A stretch of 31,559 nucleotides of DNA from a virus: IMG/VR virus record IMGVR_UViG_3300005613_000270, positions 1 through 31,559 of that record. One strand, given 5' to 3'. The translations under genes were made by a program, and so were the position numbers. Below are positions 8,757-16,325 of the stretch, one piece after another. Numbering within the stretch: the stretch's first letter is position 1; the number at the start of each line of letters is the position of its first letter. The notes under the pieces were generated by a model, which saw only the letters and a program-made list of their open reading frames with translations, did not search any database and was not told the origin of the DNA.

Positions 8757-9863
8757 TTAGATGTTAAAAGTCATTTTACCTCCGTTACCGATGATGTTTC
8801 TTAGTTGTTCGGTAAGCGGATTAGAAGTTGGTGCTTGACTCTGCACGGGTGACTTCGTTGATACGTTGGCCGCGTTCGCAACCACGCCCCTCTGACCGTC
8901 ACTCATCCCCTGCTTGTATACAGATGAGATGATGTGATCTATGTTGTCAATAACAGCGCGGTGCGACGACAGCGTGTCGTAATCCCAACTGCCATCCTCC
9001 CGTACGTAAGGATCGAAGAACTCGTCAAGCTTTGCGTTCTTCTCCTTGAGTGTGGATTTGTATTGGTCGTTCAACCCGAATGTCCAGGTCTTGCCGTTAC
9101 CGAGGTCAAACTCTAGACCAGTAAGGGCGTCAACCTCTCTACTCATGTTGTTAACCCACTCCTCCGTAATGATGGGGTCACTATCATCAACAGACTTCTG
9201 CTGCTGAGCTGGAAGCTTGTAAGAATCTCTCATCCTCCCAATAGCTTCCTTAGCTTTCTGAGCGTCAATCTTCAGCTGTAGTTGTGCCATCTTAACCTCA
9301 TCCTCACTGTATACGTCAGGATTCAGCTTGTACTTTCCCTGCATGAGAGTGTTAACTTCGTCAGGCGTCAGGTTGTTGTACTCAGTGGACATGTGCACAC
9401 GAACCGCGTTGTAATCATCCATCTCGGATGGGTTAAGACGCTGGTATGCAAACCAGTCCTCTGGAGATCTACCCGTCTCCTGAACGAACTTAGCGATAGC
9501 CTCTACACGCTCGTCAAGTTGTTGTTGTGTTGGTTCTGGCGCGTTGAAATCATCGAATGAACTTACCTGTCTACCGAGCCTCTCGCCCATGTATTCAAGC
9601 ATCATCCGTTCAGCCTCTGCGTCAGAGATTGTTTCCTGTGTTGTCTGTGCTGGAGCTGGAGTGAACTCCCCAGATTCCTCATAGGCAGGAGCCTCCTGTT
9701 GAGGATGTTCCTGCTGGGGTACGGGTGTCTGCACCTGCATGCTCGCAGCCAGATCCTCTACGTTGTCAAAGAACTGAATTTCAGTGGACTGTTGTTGAAC
9801 CTCTGGCTGCTGTTCCATTTGCTCCACAGCTGGAGCTTCGTTTGATTGAATTTGATCTTCCAT
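8757..9863 (-). CDS. Scaffolding protein candidate
   Basis: A 368-aa acidic protein. Residues 1-90 are Gln/Glu/Pro-rich and probably disordered. From 80 to 250 the sequence is strongly helical (SDAEAERMMLEYMGERLG, QLDERVEAIAKFVQETG, KMAQLQLKIDAQKAKEAIGRMRD). The C-terminal end is short and basic/hydrophobic (LTEQLRNIIGNGGKMTFNI). Location immediately upstream of the major capsid gene, 12 nt apart, plus acidic helical composition and a short C-terminal tail, is typical of phage scaffolding proteins, which are present in procapsids and then lost. No protease motif is seen. Scaffolds evolve fast, so this is called from features and context rather than sequence family. Confidence 0.65.
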   Translation of the reverse strand: MEDQIQSNEAPAVEQMEQQPEVQQQSTEIQFFDNVEDLAASMQVQTPVPQQEHPQQEAPAYEESGEFTPAPAQTTQETISDAEAERMMLEYMGERLGRQVSSFDDFNAPEPTQQQLDERVEAIAKFVQETGRSPEDWFAYQRLNPSEMDDYNAVRVHMSTEYNNLTPDEVNTLMQGKYKLNPDVYSEDEVKMAQLQLKIDAQKAKEAIGRMRDSYKLPAQQQKSVDDSDPIITEEWVNNMSREVDALTGLEFDLGNGKTWTFGLNDQYKSTLKEKNAKLDEFFDPYVREDGSWDYDTLSSHRAVIDNIDHIISSVYKQGMSDGQRGVVANAANVSTKSPVQSQAPTSNPLTEQLRNIIGNGGKMTFNI

Positions 9864-9874
9864 GTTGGTTTAAT

Positions 9875-10231
9875 TTAGCCAATGTATGCTATGCACGTAC
9901 CTGTTGCTAGGTCTACTTCTTTCCATCTACCATATATGGTCATTCCCTTTGGGAAGGCCTGGGTGCTTGGAATTTCCAAACCACCATGACCCTCGTCTTG
10001 ATCTGGGGTTGCTATGCTGTGAGCAGCGTCATCGGTGTTTGCCCAGCGATCAGCATCCTCAGCCACAAGACCCCCAGTTGCGTCAAACGTGCAATCTTCA
10101 AGCATTGTTATGGCAACAAAAACTCTGCCGACAGGTGGTAGTATTTCAGCGCCTGCAGCCGTAGCGTACACCGATCCCAGCTGACCAAATGCCACCTGAT
10201 TTGCTGTTGAAGTATTAGATAGGTTTGCCAT
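9875..10231 (-). CDS. Small virion-like protein
   Basis: A 118-aa protein with a pattern I recall from several marine phage genomes: VFVAITMLEDCTFDATGGL near residue 35, a variable middle, then AFPKGMTIYGRWKEVDLATGT and a final IAYIG. It is beta-rich with no membrane segment. The gene follows a second small beta protein with adjoining stop and start, and precedes the scaffold gene. It is probably a head or tail accessory protein, but no function is known to me. Confidence 0.6.
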   Translation of the reverse strand: MANLSNTSTANQVAFGQLGSVYATAAGAEILPPVGRVFVAITMLEDCTFDATGGLVAEDADRWANTDDAAHSIATPDQDEGHGGLEIPSTQAFPKGMTIYGRWKEVDLATGTCIAYIG

Positions 10232-10638
10232 TAGCTCAGTGTTGTTGATGAGTTGTCAAGACCGAATATTGCGTACTCAATGAGTTGATCGACCTCCGTC
10301 CCGTAGGCCTTAAACGTTTGACCGTTTGGCACAGGGATGAAGGCAAACTCTCCGCCACCGATCTTAGCGATGTCGATATCGTCAGTTGTACCGTCGGCCC
10401 ACAGGTACACAAACTTTTCAAGATCCGTTGCAAGGTTCCTGATGTACAGGTAGGCTCTGTCTAGCTTGTCCGATGCCTTGTAAATAACTGGGTTACCTGC
10501 AGCGGAAGACGTCGGAGCCAGCTTGACTCGAGTCACACTCCCAGCATCAGCAGTGAACGTCTTCGCAGCAGCTATAGTAACTGGCGTTGCAAGGACGTTG
10601 TCTGTGGCTAGAGTTACGTTAACTCTAACTGTACCCAT
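10231..10638 (-). CDS. Small beta-sandwich virion protein (paralogue family)
   Basis: A 135-aa protein. The second half reads RAYLYIRNL, then EFAFIPVPNGQTFKAYG, then QLIEYAIFG. This strand order (Y-x-x-N, a G/A-rich turn, I-P, a loop, E-Y-x-x-F) recurs in the upstream 137-aa protein and less clearly in the 151-aa protein at 26,626. Such small beta proteins are often capsid decoration or head-fibre subunits. Start and stop codons overlap those of its neighbours, so the three genes form one coupled unit. Function is inferred only from position and shape. Confidence 0.55.
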   Translation of the reverse strand: MGTVRVNVTLATDNVLATPVTIAAAKTFTADAGSVTRVKLAPTSSAAGNPVIYKASDKLDRAYLYIRNLATDLEKFVYLWADGTTDDIDIAKIGGGEFAFIPVPNGQTFKAYGTEVDQLIEYAIFGLDNSSTTLS

Positions 10639-11051
10639 TATTCAAAGATGACCATGTATTCCAACGTCATTGACGTTGCAACACTGGGGGTGATGCAGAT
10701 GTCTGCGGCGGTGGTAGCGCTCCATGGGATGAGCGTCCAGTCACCAGCGTAGAGTCTTCCAACCTCCTGAGGAGAACCTCCTCCGTCACCAACAGAGATC
10801 TTGAAGTACTCCGTGGCAACGGTGCTGTTGTTCTTCAGGTACACCTTGTGAGCCTTGCTGGCGGTGTACTTGCTCTCATCCAAGAGTGGATCGAGGGTGG
10901 TGGAGGTGTAGATCTTACGAGCCACACCAGAGGTCTGATCCAAACCAGTCACAGAGTCCGCCTTCGTGAGCGTGGACGTGGTTGAGAGGGCCAGAGCGTC
11001 GCCAGTGAGGTCGCTGCTAGAGAGCGTGATCGATGCTGTAGTGGTAGCCAT
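10638..11051 (-). CDS. Small beta-sandwich virion protein (paralogue family)
   Basis: A 137-aa protein, first gene of the unit that continues through scaffold and capsid. The first 60 residues are Thr/Ser-rich; the rest shows AHKVYLKNNS, then EVGRLYAGDWTLIPWSAT and finally TLEYMVIFE. It aligns by eye with the 135-aa neighbour in strand order. A TATATTTG box lies 28 nt before the ATG, so this gene begins a transcription unit with a short leader. It is likely a virion surface protein; no named family is recognised. Confidence 0.6.
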   Translation of the reverse strand: MATTTASITLSSSDLTGDALALSTTSTLTKADSVTGLDQTSGVARKIYTSTTLDPLLDESKYTASKAHKVYLKNNSTVATEYFKISVGDGGGSPQEVGRLYAGDWTLIPWSATTAADICITPSVATSMTLEYMVIFE

Positions 11052-11079
11052 TGCTTGTTATATCTTGAAAAGTTTGTTG

Positions 11080-11087
11080 CAAATATA
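11080..11087 (-). promoter_or_regulatory. TAnnTTTG promoter-like box (TATATTTG)
   Basis: Perfect -7 box match 28 nt before the ATG at 11,051, which opens the capsid-region unit. No TTG is visible at -33. The leader would be about 23 nt, A/C-rich, without a Shine-Dalgarno sequence. Confidence 0.45.
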
Positions 11088-11094
11088 ACAAGAA

Positions 11095-11346
11095 TTATCT
11101 GTGTCTCCTTGTAATGCTTTGTGCTGCGCGAGGTTGCTCGCTATGCTGCCTGCCAGCCCTCGTGTCCCTTCGCTTCTTCTCTGATGAGGCCCTGTACTGT
11201 TCATCAGACATAGCATTGATCGCTGCGGTCGGCAAATACCTTTCCCCAGTAGCGTCTTTTCCCTGTGTTGATGGTTTGCCGCTCTTAGTTCTCCACTTCT
11301 GAGCAGTCCACATCTTGAGCGATTTCTGTGACTTCTTTAGCCCCAT
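11095..11346 (-). CDS. Small basic protein, DUF5872-like
   Basis: An 83-aa, strongly basic protein. The pattern K-S-Q-K-S-L-K-x-W-T-x-Q-x-W-R-T-K-S-G-K-P-S, then GERYLPTAAI and DEQYRASSEKKRR, is one I know from small proteins in bacteria, phages and large viruses (DUF5872-like). No catalytic motif is present. It ends the four-gene cassette of basic proteins, with its ATG overlapping the previous stop. Proteins this basic may bind nucleic acid, either packaged with DNA or acting early in infection; that is inference. Confidence 0.65.
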   Translation of the reverse strand: MGLKKSQKSLKMWTAQKWRTKSGKPSTQGKDATGERYLPTAAINAMSDEQYRASSEKKRRDTRAGRQHSEQPRAAQSITRRHR

Positions 11347-11531
11347 CAGTTCCTGTATCCGCCCCCTGCCTCTTTGTAAGCCTTGGCAAGCATCTGAGCC
11401 TTCCTAGCAGACCACTGACCTCTTCTGCCTCCCTTACCCCCAGCCATGATTCGCTGAAAGATTCTCTTCCTAAGTGATGGCTTGGTGTAGTTACCAGCCT
11501 CGTTGACTCTACTCTTAGACTTCTCAGCCAT
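11346..11531 (-). CDS. Small basic phage protein (KSRVNxAGNYTKP family)
   Basis: A 61-aa basic protein. The pattern KSRVNEAGNYTKPSLRKRIF, then GGKGGRRGQWSARKAQMLAK and a final GGGYRN, occurs in many phages of marine bacteria as far as I recall, always as a small hypothetical protein. Function is unknown. It overlaps the upstream gene by 8 nt and is coupled to the downstream DUF5872-like gene, so the cassette appears to be kept together. Confidence 0.65.
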   Translation of the reverse strand: MAEKSKSRVNEAGNYTKPSLRKRIFQRIMAGGKGGRRGQWSARKAQMLAKAYKEAGGGYRN

Positions 11532-11709
11532 GGCTCACTTGCTTAAACTTAGCGACCTCTACAGCCTTTGGGTGAGGCTTGTACTCCCCCTTCATCAGAA
11601 AGTATCTACCCCTATCCTGCATCCAGTGATAGCCAGAAGGCGGTGACACCTCCACAGACTTCTGAGAGATGTTTAGCTCACCCCCCTTGTTCTTCTTGAC
11701 GATGTTCAT
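11524..11709 (-). CDS. Small hypothetical phage protein
   Basis: A 61-aa protein with PPSGYHWMQDRGRYFLMKG followed by PHPKAVEVAKFKQ. The 'G-[YF]-H-W-M ... R-Y-[FY]-L-M-K' pattern recurs in small phage proteins that I associate with this type of cassette. It has no known domain. It overlaps the upstream gene by 4 nt (ATGA) and the downstream gene by 8 nt, typical of tight translational coupling. Confidence 0.6.
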   Translation of the reverse strand: MNIVKKNKGGELNISQKSVEVSPPSGYHWMQDRGRYFLMKGEYKPHPKAVEVAKFKQVSHG

Positions 11710-11984
11710 TTGCTAGGCCACTTAACTTTGTTAGCCCACCATGCTGGGGACAGAGGTCCTCTCGCGATGTTCTTCGCGTGTCTGGACTTAAACGCCTTGC
11801 GCTGCTCTGGTGACTGGTTGGTCTTAACCCCCTTCTGACCAAACTTCAGGTACTTAAGCACCCCCTTGTGGTGGACTACTACGTGATGAGACTTCCCAGA
11901 CCCATCGTTGAGCTTCTGGGCCTTGTTGACCTTTCTCAGACCGTGCCTAGCAAGCTTCTTGCTTATCTGTTCCCTGGATGCCAT
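11706..11984 (-). CDS. Small basic protein with RHAKNI...WWANKVKW end
   Basis: A 92-aa basic protein when started at the ATG at 11,984 (MASREQISKK). A start at 11,999 would add five residues but lies inside the promoter-like box. The middle (HHVVVHHKGVLKYLKFGQKG) is a beta hairpin. The end, S-P-E-Q-R-K-A-F-K-S-R-H-A-K-N-I then SPAWWANKVKW, is a recurrent C-terminal pattern of small phage and large-virus proteins, partly like DUF5754-type sequences. No enzymatic motif is visible. It is first of the four-gene basic cassette, directly after a terminator, so the cassette is transcribed on its own. Confidence 0.65.
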   Translation of the reverse strand: MASREQISKKLARHGLRKVNKAQKLNDGSGKSHHVVVHHKGVLKYLKFGQKGVKTNQSPEQRKAFKSRHAKNIARGPLSPAWWANKVKWPSK

Positions 11985-11988
11985 GGCG

Positions 11989-11996
11989 TAAAGATA
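11989..11996 (-). promoter_or_regulatory. TAnnTTTG-like box (TATCTTTA)
   Basis: One mismatch to TAnnTTTG, but exactly 4 nt before the ATG at 11,984, the same spacing as at six other genes in the window. It follows the terminator, as expected for a new transcription unit. Confidence 0.4.
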
Positions 11997-11997
11997 C

Positions 11998-12026
11998 AAA
12001 ACAAAGAAAGGGGCTCTATGGCCCCT
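11998..12026 (-). terminator. Rho-independent terminator
   Basis: On the minus strand a 6-bp stem (12,009-12,026) with a 6-nt loop is followed by TTCTTTGTTTTG. It ends the transcript of the 88-aa gene, 22 nt after its stop. Confidence 0.75.
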
Positions 12027-12047
12027 ATCTCGTGCAGAGAACTACGA

Positions 12048-12314
12048 TTACTCTACGACCGTAGCCGCAGGGAAGGCAGCTGCAACAGCGGCATCAACCA
12101 ACAAGTTGACGTCGGTCTCCGTAGCTCCTGCGTAGTTAACGTGAGCGTGGTGCTTGAACACACCGCCGTTCTCCACGACTTCAAGAGTCAAGTACACGTT
12201 ACCCTCTACGATCTGCAAGTTCTTTGCAGTGAAGACAGGGTTGAGCAACGTGAAGTCACCGAAGTTGTGCTCTCCAGAGATAGTCCACTGCTTAGAAGTA
12301 AAAGCGTAAGCCAT
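12048..12314 (-). CDS. Small hypothetical protein, likely virion-associated
   Basis: An 88-aa, mostly beta protein (MAYAFTSKQWTISGEHNFGDFTLL...) ending in an Ala-rich helix. No family is recognised. It is flanked by a clear promoter candidate and a terminator, so it forms a single-gene unit between the tail fibre and the basic cassette. That arrangement suggests high, independent expression, as expected for an abundant virion protein; this is inference. Confidence 0.55.
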   Translation of the reverse strand: MAYAFTSKQWTISGEHNFGDFTLLNPVFTAKNLQIVEGNVYLTLEVVENGGVFKHHAHVNYAGATETDVNLLVDAAVAAAFPAATVVE

Positions 12315-12341
12315 TTTTAAGGTATTGAATGATTAGTGATG

Positions 12342-12372
12342 CAAATATATAAAAACTTAGAGTGCCGTCCAA
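12342..12372 (-). promoter_or_regulatory. Bacteroidota-type promoter (-33 TTG, -7 TATATTTG)
   Basis: TATATTTG (12,342-12,349) with TTG at 12,370-12,372, a 20-nt spacer. This is the best -33/-7 pair found on the minus strand. It would give a leader of about 22 nt before the ATG at 12,314, and lies at the 3' end of the tail fibre gene. Confidence 0.6.
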
Positions 12373-15300
12373 TCTCTTGATGGGGAGAAGAAGACTTCGT
12401 TTGTAGATGCGTTGACGACGTACCCGCATACTCTTACGTACTCCCCAGCTGTAGACGGTGCTGTGGTGGTAAGCTCACCAGCCGTAGTAGACAGGTAGAG
12501 TACCGTTCCTGCTGCAGCCCCAGAGAATCCAGTGTTAGAAGAAAGCTTGATAACTCCTTCGATAAGCATCTCTGTTGCAGACGCTGCGTCTGTAGCGACA
12601 GCGATCATGCCGATAGACGTGCTACCCGCGTTTGCGTCCCCCTCTGCCCACGAACCTGCATTAGCTACGTATACCTTGCCTGCCGTCACAGTTCCAGAAG
12701 CGAACTGAGTTACAAGTCTAGAGCCAGCCCCGTACTCACCAGTAGCTGGAGTGGTCAAAGCCCTACCGTTTATCTCTACAGCATCGGCCCTGAGGTTTCC
12801 TCCAGAGACATTGAGGTCCCCGTTAATTGTAATCTCACCTAGGTTGAAGTCACCGTAGATAAGTGGGGTGGTGGTGTTACTGTTTGCGATATACAGCTTG
12901 TTGTGTGTTGTTTCGTTGTATCCCGCTTGATAACCAATAAAAACGTTTCCTGTACCAGTAGACGAATACCCAGCCTCTCTTCCAACGGCCACATTTTGAC
13001 CACCACTAATATTATTATAAAGTGCCTCACGACCAACGGCTACGTTGCTGTATCCCCCCTCATTATTAAGCATCGCGTTCCACCCGATAGCAACATTTGA
13101 TCCTCCGCTGTCAGTATTAAGACCAGCCTGATGGCCACCAGCTGTGTTGCCTCCGCCATTAGTCGAGCTTTGGAGCGCCTGATAACCAACCGCTGTTGTG
13201 CCACCGAATGTCGAAACTCCAGAGGAGCCCTGGCCTGCGGCATATCCAACAAGAACGTTGCTACTACCAGTGGCATACTGACCAGCAAAGCTGCCAACAC
13301 TCACTCCCCCAAACCCTGAACTCTGTCCAGCTCTATATCCTAATGCCGCAGCATAGTTGCCAGTAGCATCATAAAGAGATCTATACCCGACACCTGTGGT
13401 AAATTCAGTCCCAGTAGTGTTGCCAATAGCATCAACGCCTATAGCAGTGTTGTATGACTCAGTGGTAAGCAACAACCCACTATTGTACCCAAGCGATGTA
13501 TTCCAACCTCCAGTATTTACGGCTTTTAAAGATTGATAGCCAAGAGCAGTATTATTACCCCCAGTAGTCAGAGCAGTATTGCCAGAGCTAATCATGACGT
13601 TGTTACTACCGTCATTGATGTTTGCCAACCCGACTACATCGAGCTTAGATGTCGGTGAAGCAGTCCCGATACCTACGTTGCCAGATGAGTCGATGCGCAT
13701 GCGCTCTGTAGAGCCACCAGCAGCAAACAAAAGATTATAACCTGAATTAGCCCTAAACCCAATGTCATAGATGCCTCCTCCAGAAACAGTGGCGGAGCCA
13801 TTTCCAATAAGTCCCTGATAAGTTCCGTCGCTGTGATAAAAGCCTATCGCTGGATTAGTTTTTAAGTCCAGCGTGTGAACTGGTGAAGTAGTCCCGATAC
13901 CGACGTTGCCAGATGAATTGATACGCATAACCTGACTACCAGCAAACTTCCAATCGTAATAAGTTCCATACGAATTCATTTGGTCTGATTCGTAGTAATT
14001 CGTGGCAGAACTGTCTTGTATCTTCAAAAGACCATTGTTGATAAACGCTGATCCCTCAACATGTAGTTTGGATGCGGGACTAGTTGTTCCGATACCGACG
14101 TTGCCGCTTTCCTTTACAGTCAAAAGAGGATTAGCAGTACTACCCTGCGCTACAGTAAATGCTCTATCTGTTTCGTTGTTATTTACATCAACAACGACAG
14201 TAATACCCCCGTTGGACTCTATTGTTTCGTTTGCGCCTATGCGAATACCACCATTAACTTCAAGTTCTTTGGCTGGTGAAGTAGTTCCGATGCCCACTCT
14301 GCCTGAAGAGCCGTCAATGCGCATTACCTCTACATCTGACCCAGTCCCAGCTTCAGCCTTGAAGATGATGTCTTCGTTTGCTGCGGTATTACGGATTATG
14401 AAGTCTCCAGTGTAATTTGCTATCTCTGCATAGGTTCCACTGTGGAACATAGACAACCCAGACCCACCCATAGAAATCCTATCTCCTGTATCAACTCTAA
14501 TGCTCCCTGATACATGAAGCTTCTCGCTCGGTGAAGTAGTCCCGATACCGACGTTGTTTGAACTGCTTATAAAAATAGATCTGGTGCCAGTAGATTTAGC
14601 TCCATTAACAAACTCCAAACCACTAGTGCCATAGCTGCCGACAAACCATTTTCCAGTCGTTCCATGTTTCAGCTCTAATCCATAGTAGTTAGCTGCCCCC
14701 TCTGAATTAGCCGTAAAGTAGGCCCCTGCATTTGTTGTTTTTGACTCTATATAAGCGTCGTTGGCGCCCGACCTCTCCAGAAGTAGTTTGTCTCCAACAA
14801 CATGGAGCGGAGTGGAAGGTGTAGTAGTCCCGATGCCGACCCTACCTGAAGAGTCAATGCGCATCTTCTCTCCCCCAATGGTGTAAACTGAAACCGTGCT
14901 TGTAGCGCCAGCAGAGCCCAATACAACGCTTCCGCTACCAGACAGAATCGTAGCTCCACCAATTCTATATGCAGTAGCGCGAATGTTTCCATTTACATCT
15001 AGCGGATATGCTGGGGTAGTAGTTCCGATACCAACTCTGCTGTTAGCGATGTCGATATAAGCTGTGTCTGTAGCCGTAGCCACCCCGTCTGCATTACCAG
15101 CCCAGATGTTACCAGTAGCTATGTTAGGGACGTCGTTAGCCCTCCCAGCACCCATAATAATCCCAGAGATTTTGTTCCCCGACGTGTTTACCTTGATGAT
15201 GATACCGAGGTTCTGGATAGCGTTAGCCCCCGTAGGCTTCGTCGTAGTCCAACCCCCAGACTCTCCGAGATACACTGTCTGACCCTCTGTGTAGATAGAG

Positions 15301-15857
15301 GCGTCAGGTACGTCTACGTTGTTGATGAACCCGATGGCAATCCCCAATCCCTCCTGATCGTCAGCGAGGTCTTCATTAAGCACGAAGTGTGCTGGGTAGT
15401 TCGTAGCTGCGTCAGCAGCAATAACCTCTGCAAGGTTCCCGACAGATCCAGTGACGTGTACAGGAGTACCCTTAGTGAGAGGCCCACCACTTACGTTCTT
15501 TACATCCTCTGCAATCGTCTTCGGGTAGGCAAACGTAACGGTTGCTGCACCGTTAGTAGTAAGGACCTGACCGTCAGCCCCGTCAGCAGCAGGGAGCGTA
15601 TACGCGCTCCACTTCGTGTCGTAGTCTGTGGCGCTGTTCTTCTGTATGAACTGATTCTCTGTACCGCCAGAAGCAAATCCAGGACCAGCAGGTCCGTCTG
15701 CACCAGCAGGGCCAGTAGCACCAGTATCACCCTTCGGACCCTTCTCAGTGACCGATACAGATGAGCTGGCTGGTGATGTTATTTCAACCGAGGTTGAGGA
15801 TTGTACAGTTATATCTATAGACTCCCCGCCCTGCGTGGTTACTGTGATGTCACTCAT
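12357..15857 (-). CDS. Trimeric tail fibre / receptor-binding protein
   Basis: A 1166-aa protein built in blocks. Residues 1-37 are Ser/Thr-rich beta. Residues 39-60 are collagen-like, about seven G-x-y triplets (GPKGDTGATGPAGADGPAGPG). Residues 115-270 form a domain starting with NVSGGPLTKGTPVHV and including GQTVYLGESGGW. Residues 270-750 hold at least seven GIGTT-[ST]-P repeats of the trimeric fibre type. Residues 755-985 hold YadA-head-like repeats (N-[TV]-A-[IVL]-G-x-x-[AS]-[LG]). The C-terminal 100 residues form a beta tip ending FFSPSRDWTAL. It almost certainly forms a trimer and recognises the host surface. The adaptor-like gene lies 11 nt upstream. No intramolecular chaperone peptidase is apparent. 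Confidence 0.85.
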   Translation of the reverse strand: MSDITVTTQGGESIDITVQSSTSVEITSPASSSVSVTEKGPKGDTGATGPAGADGPAGPGFASGGTENQFIQKNSATDYDTKWSAYTLPAADGADGQVLTTNGAATVTFAYPKTIAEDVKNVSGGPLTKGTPVHVTGSVGNLAEVIAADAATNYPAHFVLNEDLADDQEGLGIAIGFINNVDVPDASIYTEGQTVYLGESGGWTTTKPTGANAIQNLGIIIKVNTSGNKISGIIMGAGRANDVPNIATGNIWAGNADGVATATDTAYIDIANSRVGIGTTTPAYPLDVNGNIRATAYRIGGATILSGSGSVVLGSAGATSTVSVYTIGGEKMRIDSSGRVGIGTTTPSTPLHVVGDKLLLERSGANDAYIESKTTNAGAYFTANSEGAANYYGLELKHGTTGKWFVGSYGTSGLEFVNGAKSTGTRSIFISSSNNVGIGTTSPSEKLHVSGSIRVDTGDRISMGGSGLSMFHSGTYAEIANYTGDFIIRNTAANEDIIFKAEAGTGSDVEVMRIDGSSGRVGIGTTSPAKELEVNGGIRIGANETIESNGGITVVVDVNNNETDRAFTVAQGSTANPLLTVKESGNVGIGTTSPASKLHVEGSAFINNGLLKIQDSSATNYYESDQMNSYGTYYDWKFAGSQVMRINSSGNVGIGTTSPVHTLDLKTNPAIGFYHSDGTYQGLIGNGSATVSGGGIYDIGFRANSGYNLLFAAGGSTERMRIDSSGNVGIGTASPTSKLDVVGLANINDGSNNVMISSGNTALTTGGNNTALGYQSLKAVNTGGWNTSLGYNSGLLLTTESYNTAIGVDAIGNTTGTEFTTGVGYRSLYDATGNYAAALGYRAGQSSGFGGVSVGSFAGQYATGSSNVLVGYAAGQGSSGVSTFGGTTAVGYQALQSSTNGGGNTAGGHQAGLNTDSGGSNVAIGWNAMLNNEGGYSNVAVGREALYNNISGGQNVAVGREAGYSSTGTGNVFIGYQAGYNETTHNKLYIANSNTTTPLIYGDFNLGEITINGDLNVSGGNLRADAVEINGRALTTPATGEYGAGSRLVTQFASGTVTAGKVYVANAGSWAEGDANAGSTSIGMIAVATDAASATEMLIEGVIKLSSNTGFSGAAAGTVLYLSTTAGELTTTAPSTAGEYVRVCGYVVNASTNEVFFSPSRDWTAL
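12900..13560 (-). repeat. YadA-head-like coding repeats in tail fibre
   Basis: About ten copies of a 22-26-residue unit containing N-x-A-x-G and A-G-Y/A-L-Q elements (for example NTALGYQSL, NTAIGVDAI, NVAIGWNAM, NVAVGREAL, NVFIGYQAG). The pattern fits trimeric beta-roll repeats of YadA-like adhesin heads. Confidence 0.7.
13655..15045 (-). repeat. GIGT coding repeats in tail fibre
   Basis: Seven copies of a unit that encodes NVGIGTTSP or RVGIGTTTP followed by a K-L-H-V-like strand. At DNA level the plus strand repeats GTAGTCCCGATACCGAC or close variants near 13,665, 13,890, 14,090, 14,285, 14,540, 14,830 and 15,020. Spacing is irregular (about 190-290 nt), because each core is followed by a different insert. 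Confidence 0.8.
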
Positions 15858-15868
15858 CTGTATGTAGT

Positions 15869-16324
15869 TTATGCTATACCCTCTGATACATCACCGTTGA
15901 CCCTGAAAGACCCTCTTAGTATGGTCTTCTGCTCGTCAATGCCAGTGGTTGTGTTTGGTTTGATCTGTTGTATATCGTAGACGTAAACTCCAGGCTGTAC
16001 CTCCCTCATAACCGAAGGAAGGGCCGTTATAGTGAGATTTCCACTATCATCAACCACGAACGACTCGAAGGAGCTCTCCTGACCCTTATCGTTAACTCGC
16101 TTGCTACCTATGTCCTTGGTGCCGATGATAAGACCGTCAGACCCCTTCGATCTGGCGGACTCCACATCCTCTCTCACCTGCATGGAGAACTTGTATCCGT
16201 CGGTGGCAAGCGGAAGAGCAGTGCCAGCCGAGTCCTTGAGTGTTAACGTGATCGAGAAGGTGTCACCCTGTCTGCAGATGATGTCGAGTCTCTCGCTTAC
16301 GTCTAGATTTACCTTCTTGGCCAT
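15869..16324 (-). CDS. Fibre/baseplate adaptor, BppU N-terminal-like
   Basis: A 151-aa protein. Residues 12-50 read RLDIICRQGDTFSITLTLKDS and, later, GYKFSMQVRE, and residues 105-145 read PGVYVYDIQQ followed by GSFRVNGDVSEG. This pattern (receive a gradient of Q-G-D-T-F, beta strands, then PGVYxYDI) is that of small domains like BppU/DUF2479 N-termini, which attach fibres to the virion. It sits between portal and tail fibre, 2 nt from the portal start side and 11 nt from the fibre gene, and so probably anchors the fibre. No other domain is seen. Confidence 0.6.
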   Translation of the reverse strand: MAKKVNLDVSERLDIICRQGDTFSITLTLKDSAGTALPLATDGYKFSMQVREDVESARSKGSDGLIIGTKDIGSKRVNDKGQESSFESFVVDDSGNLTITALPSVMREVQPGVYVYDIQQIKPNTTTGIDEQKTILRGSFRVNGDVSEGIA

Positions 16325-16325
16325 A

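Noticed and set aside
12839-14415. Several ORFs of 60-140 aa inside the tail fibre region on both strands
   Set aside because: The fibre frame is continuous and shows clear repeats; the other frames have no such pattern.
13655-15045. Regularly repeated DNA that could suggest a CRISPR array
   Set aside because: The repeats are coding units within the fibre gene, irregularly spaced, with no constant repeat-spacer structure.
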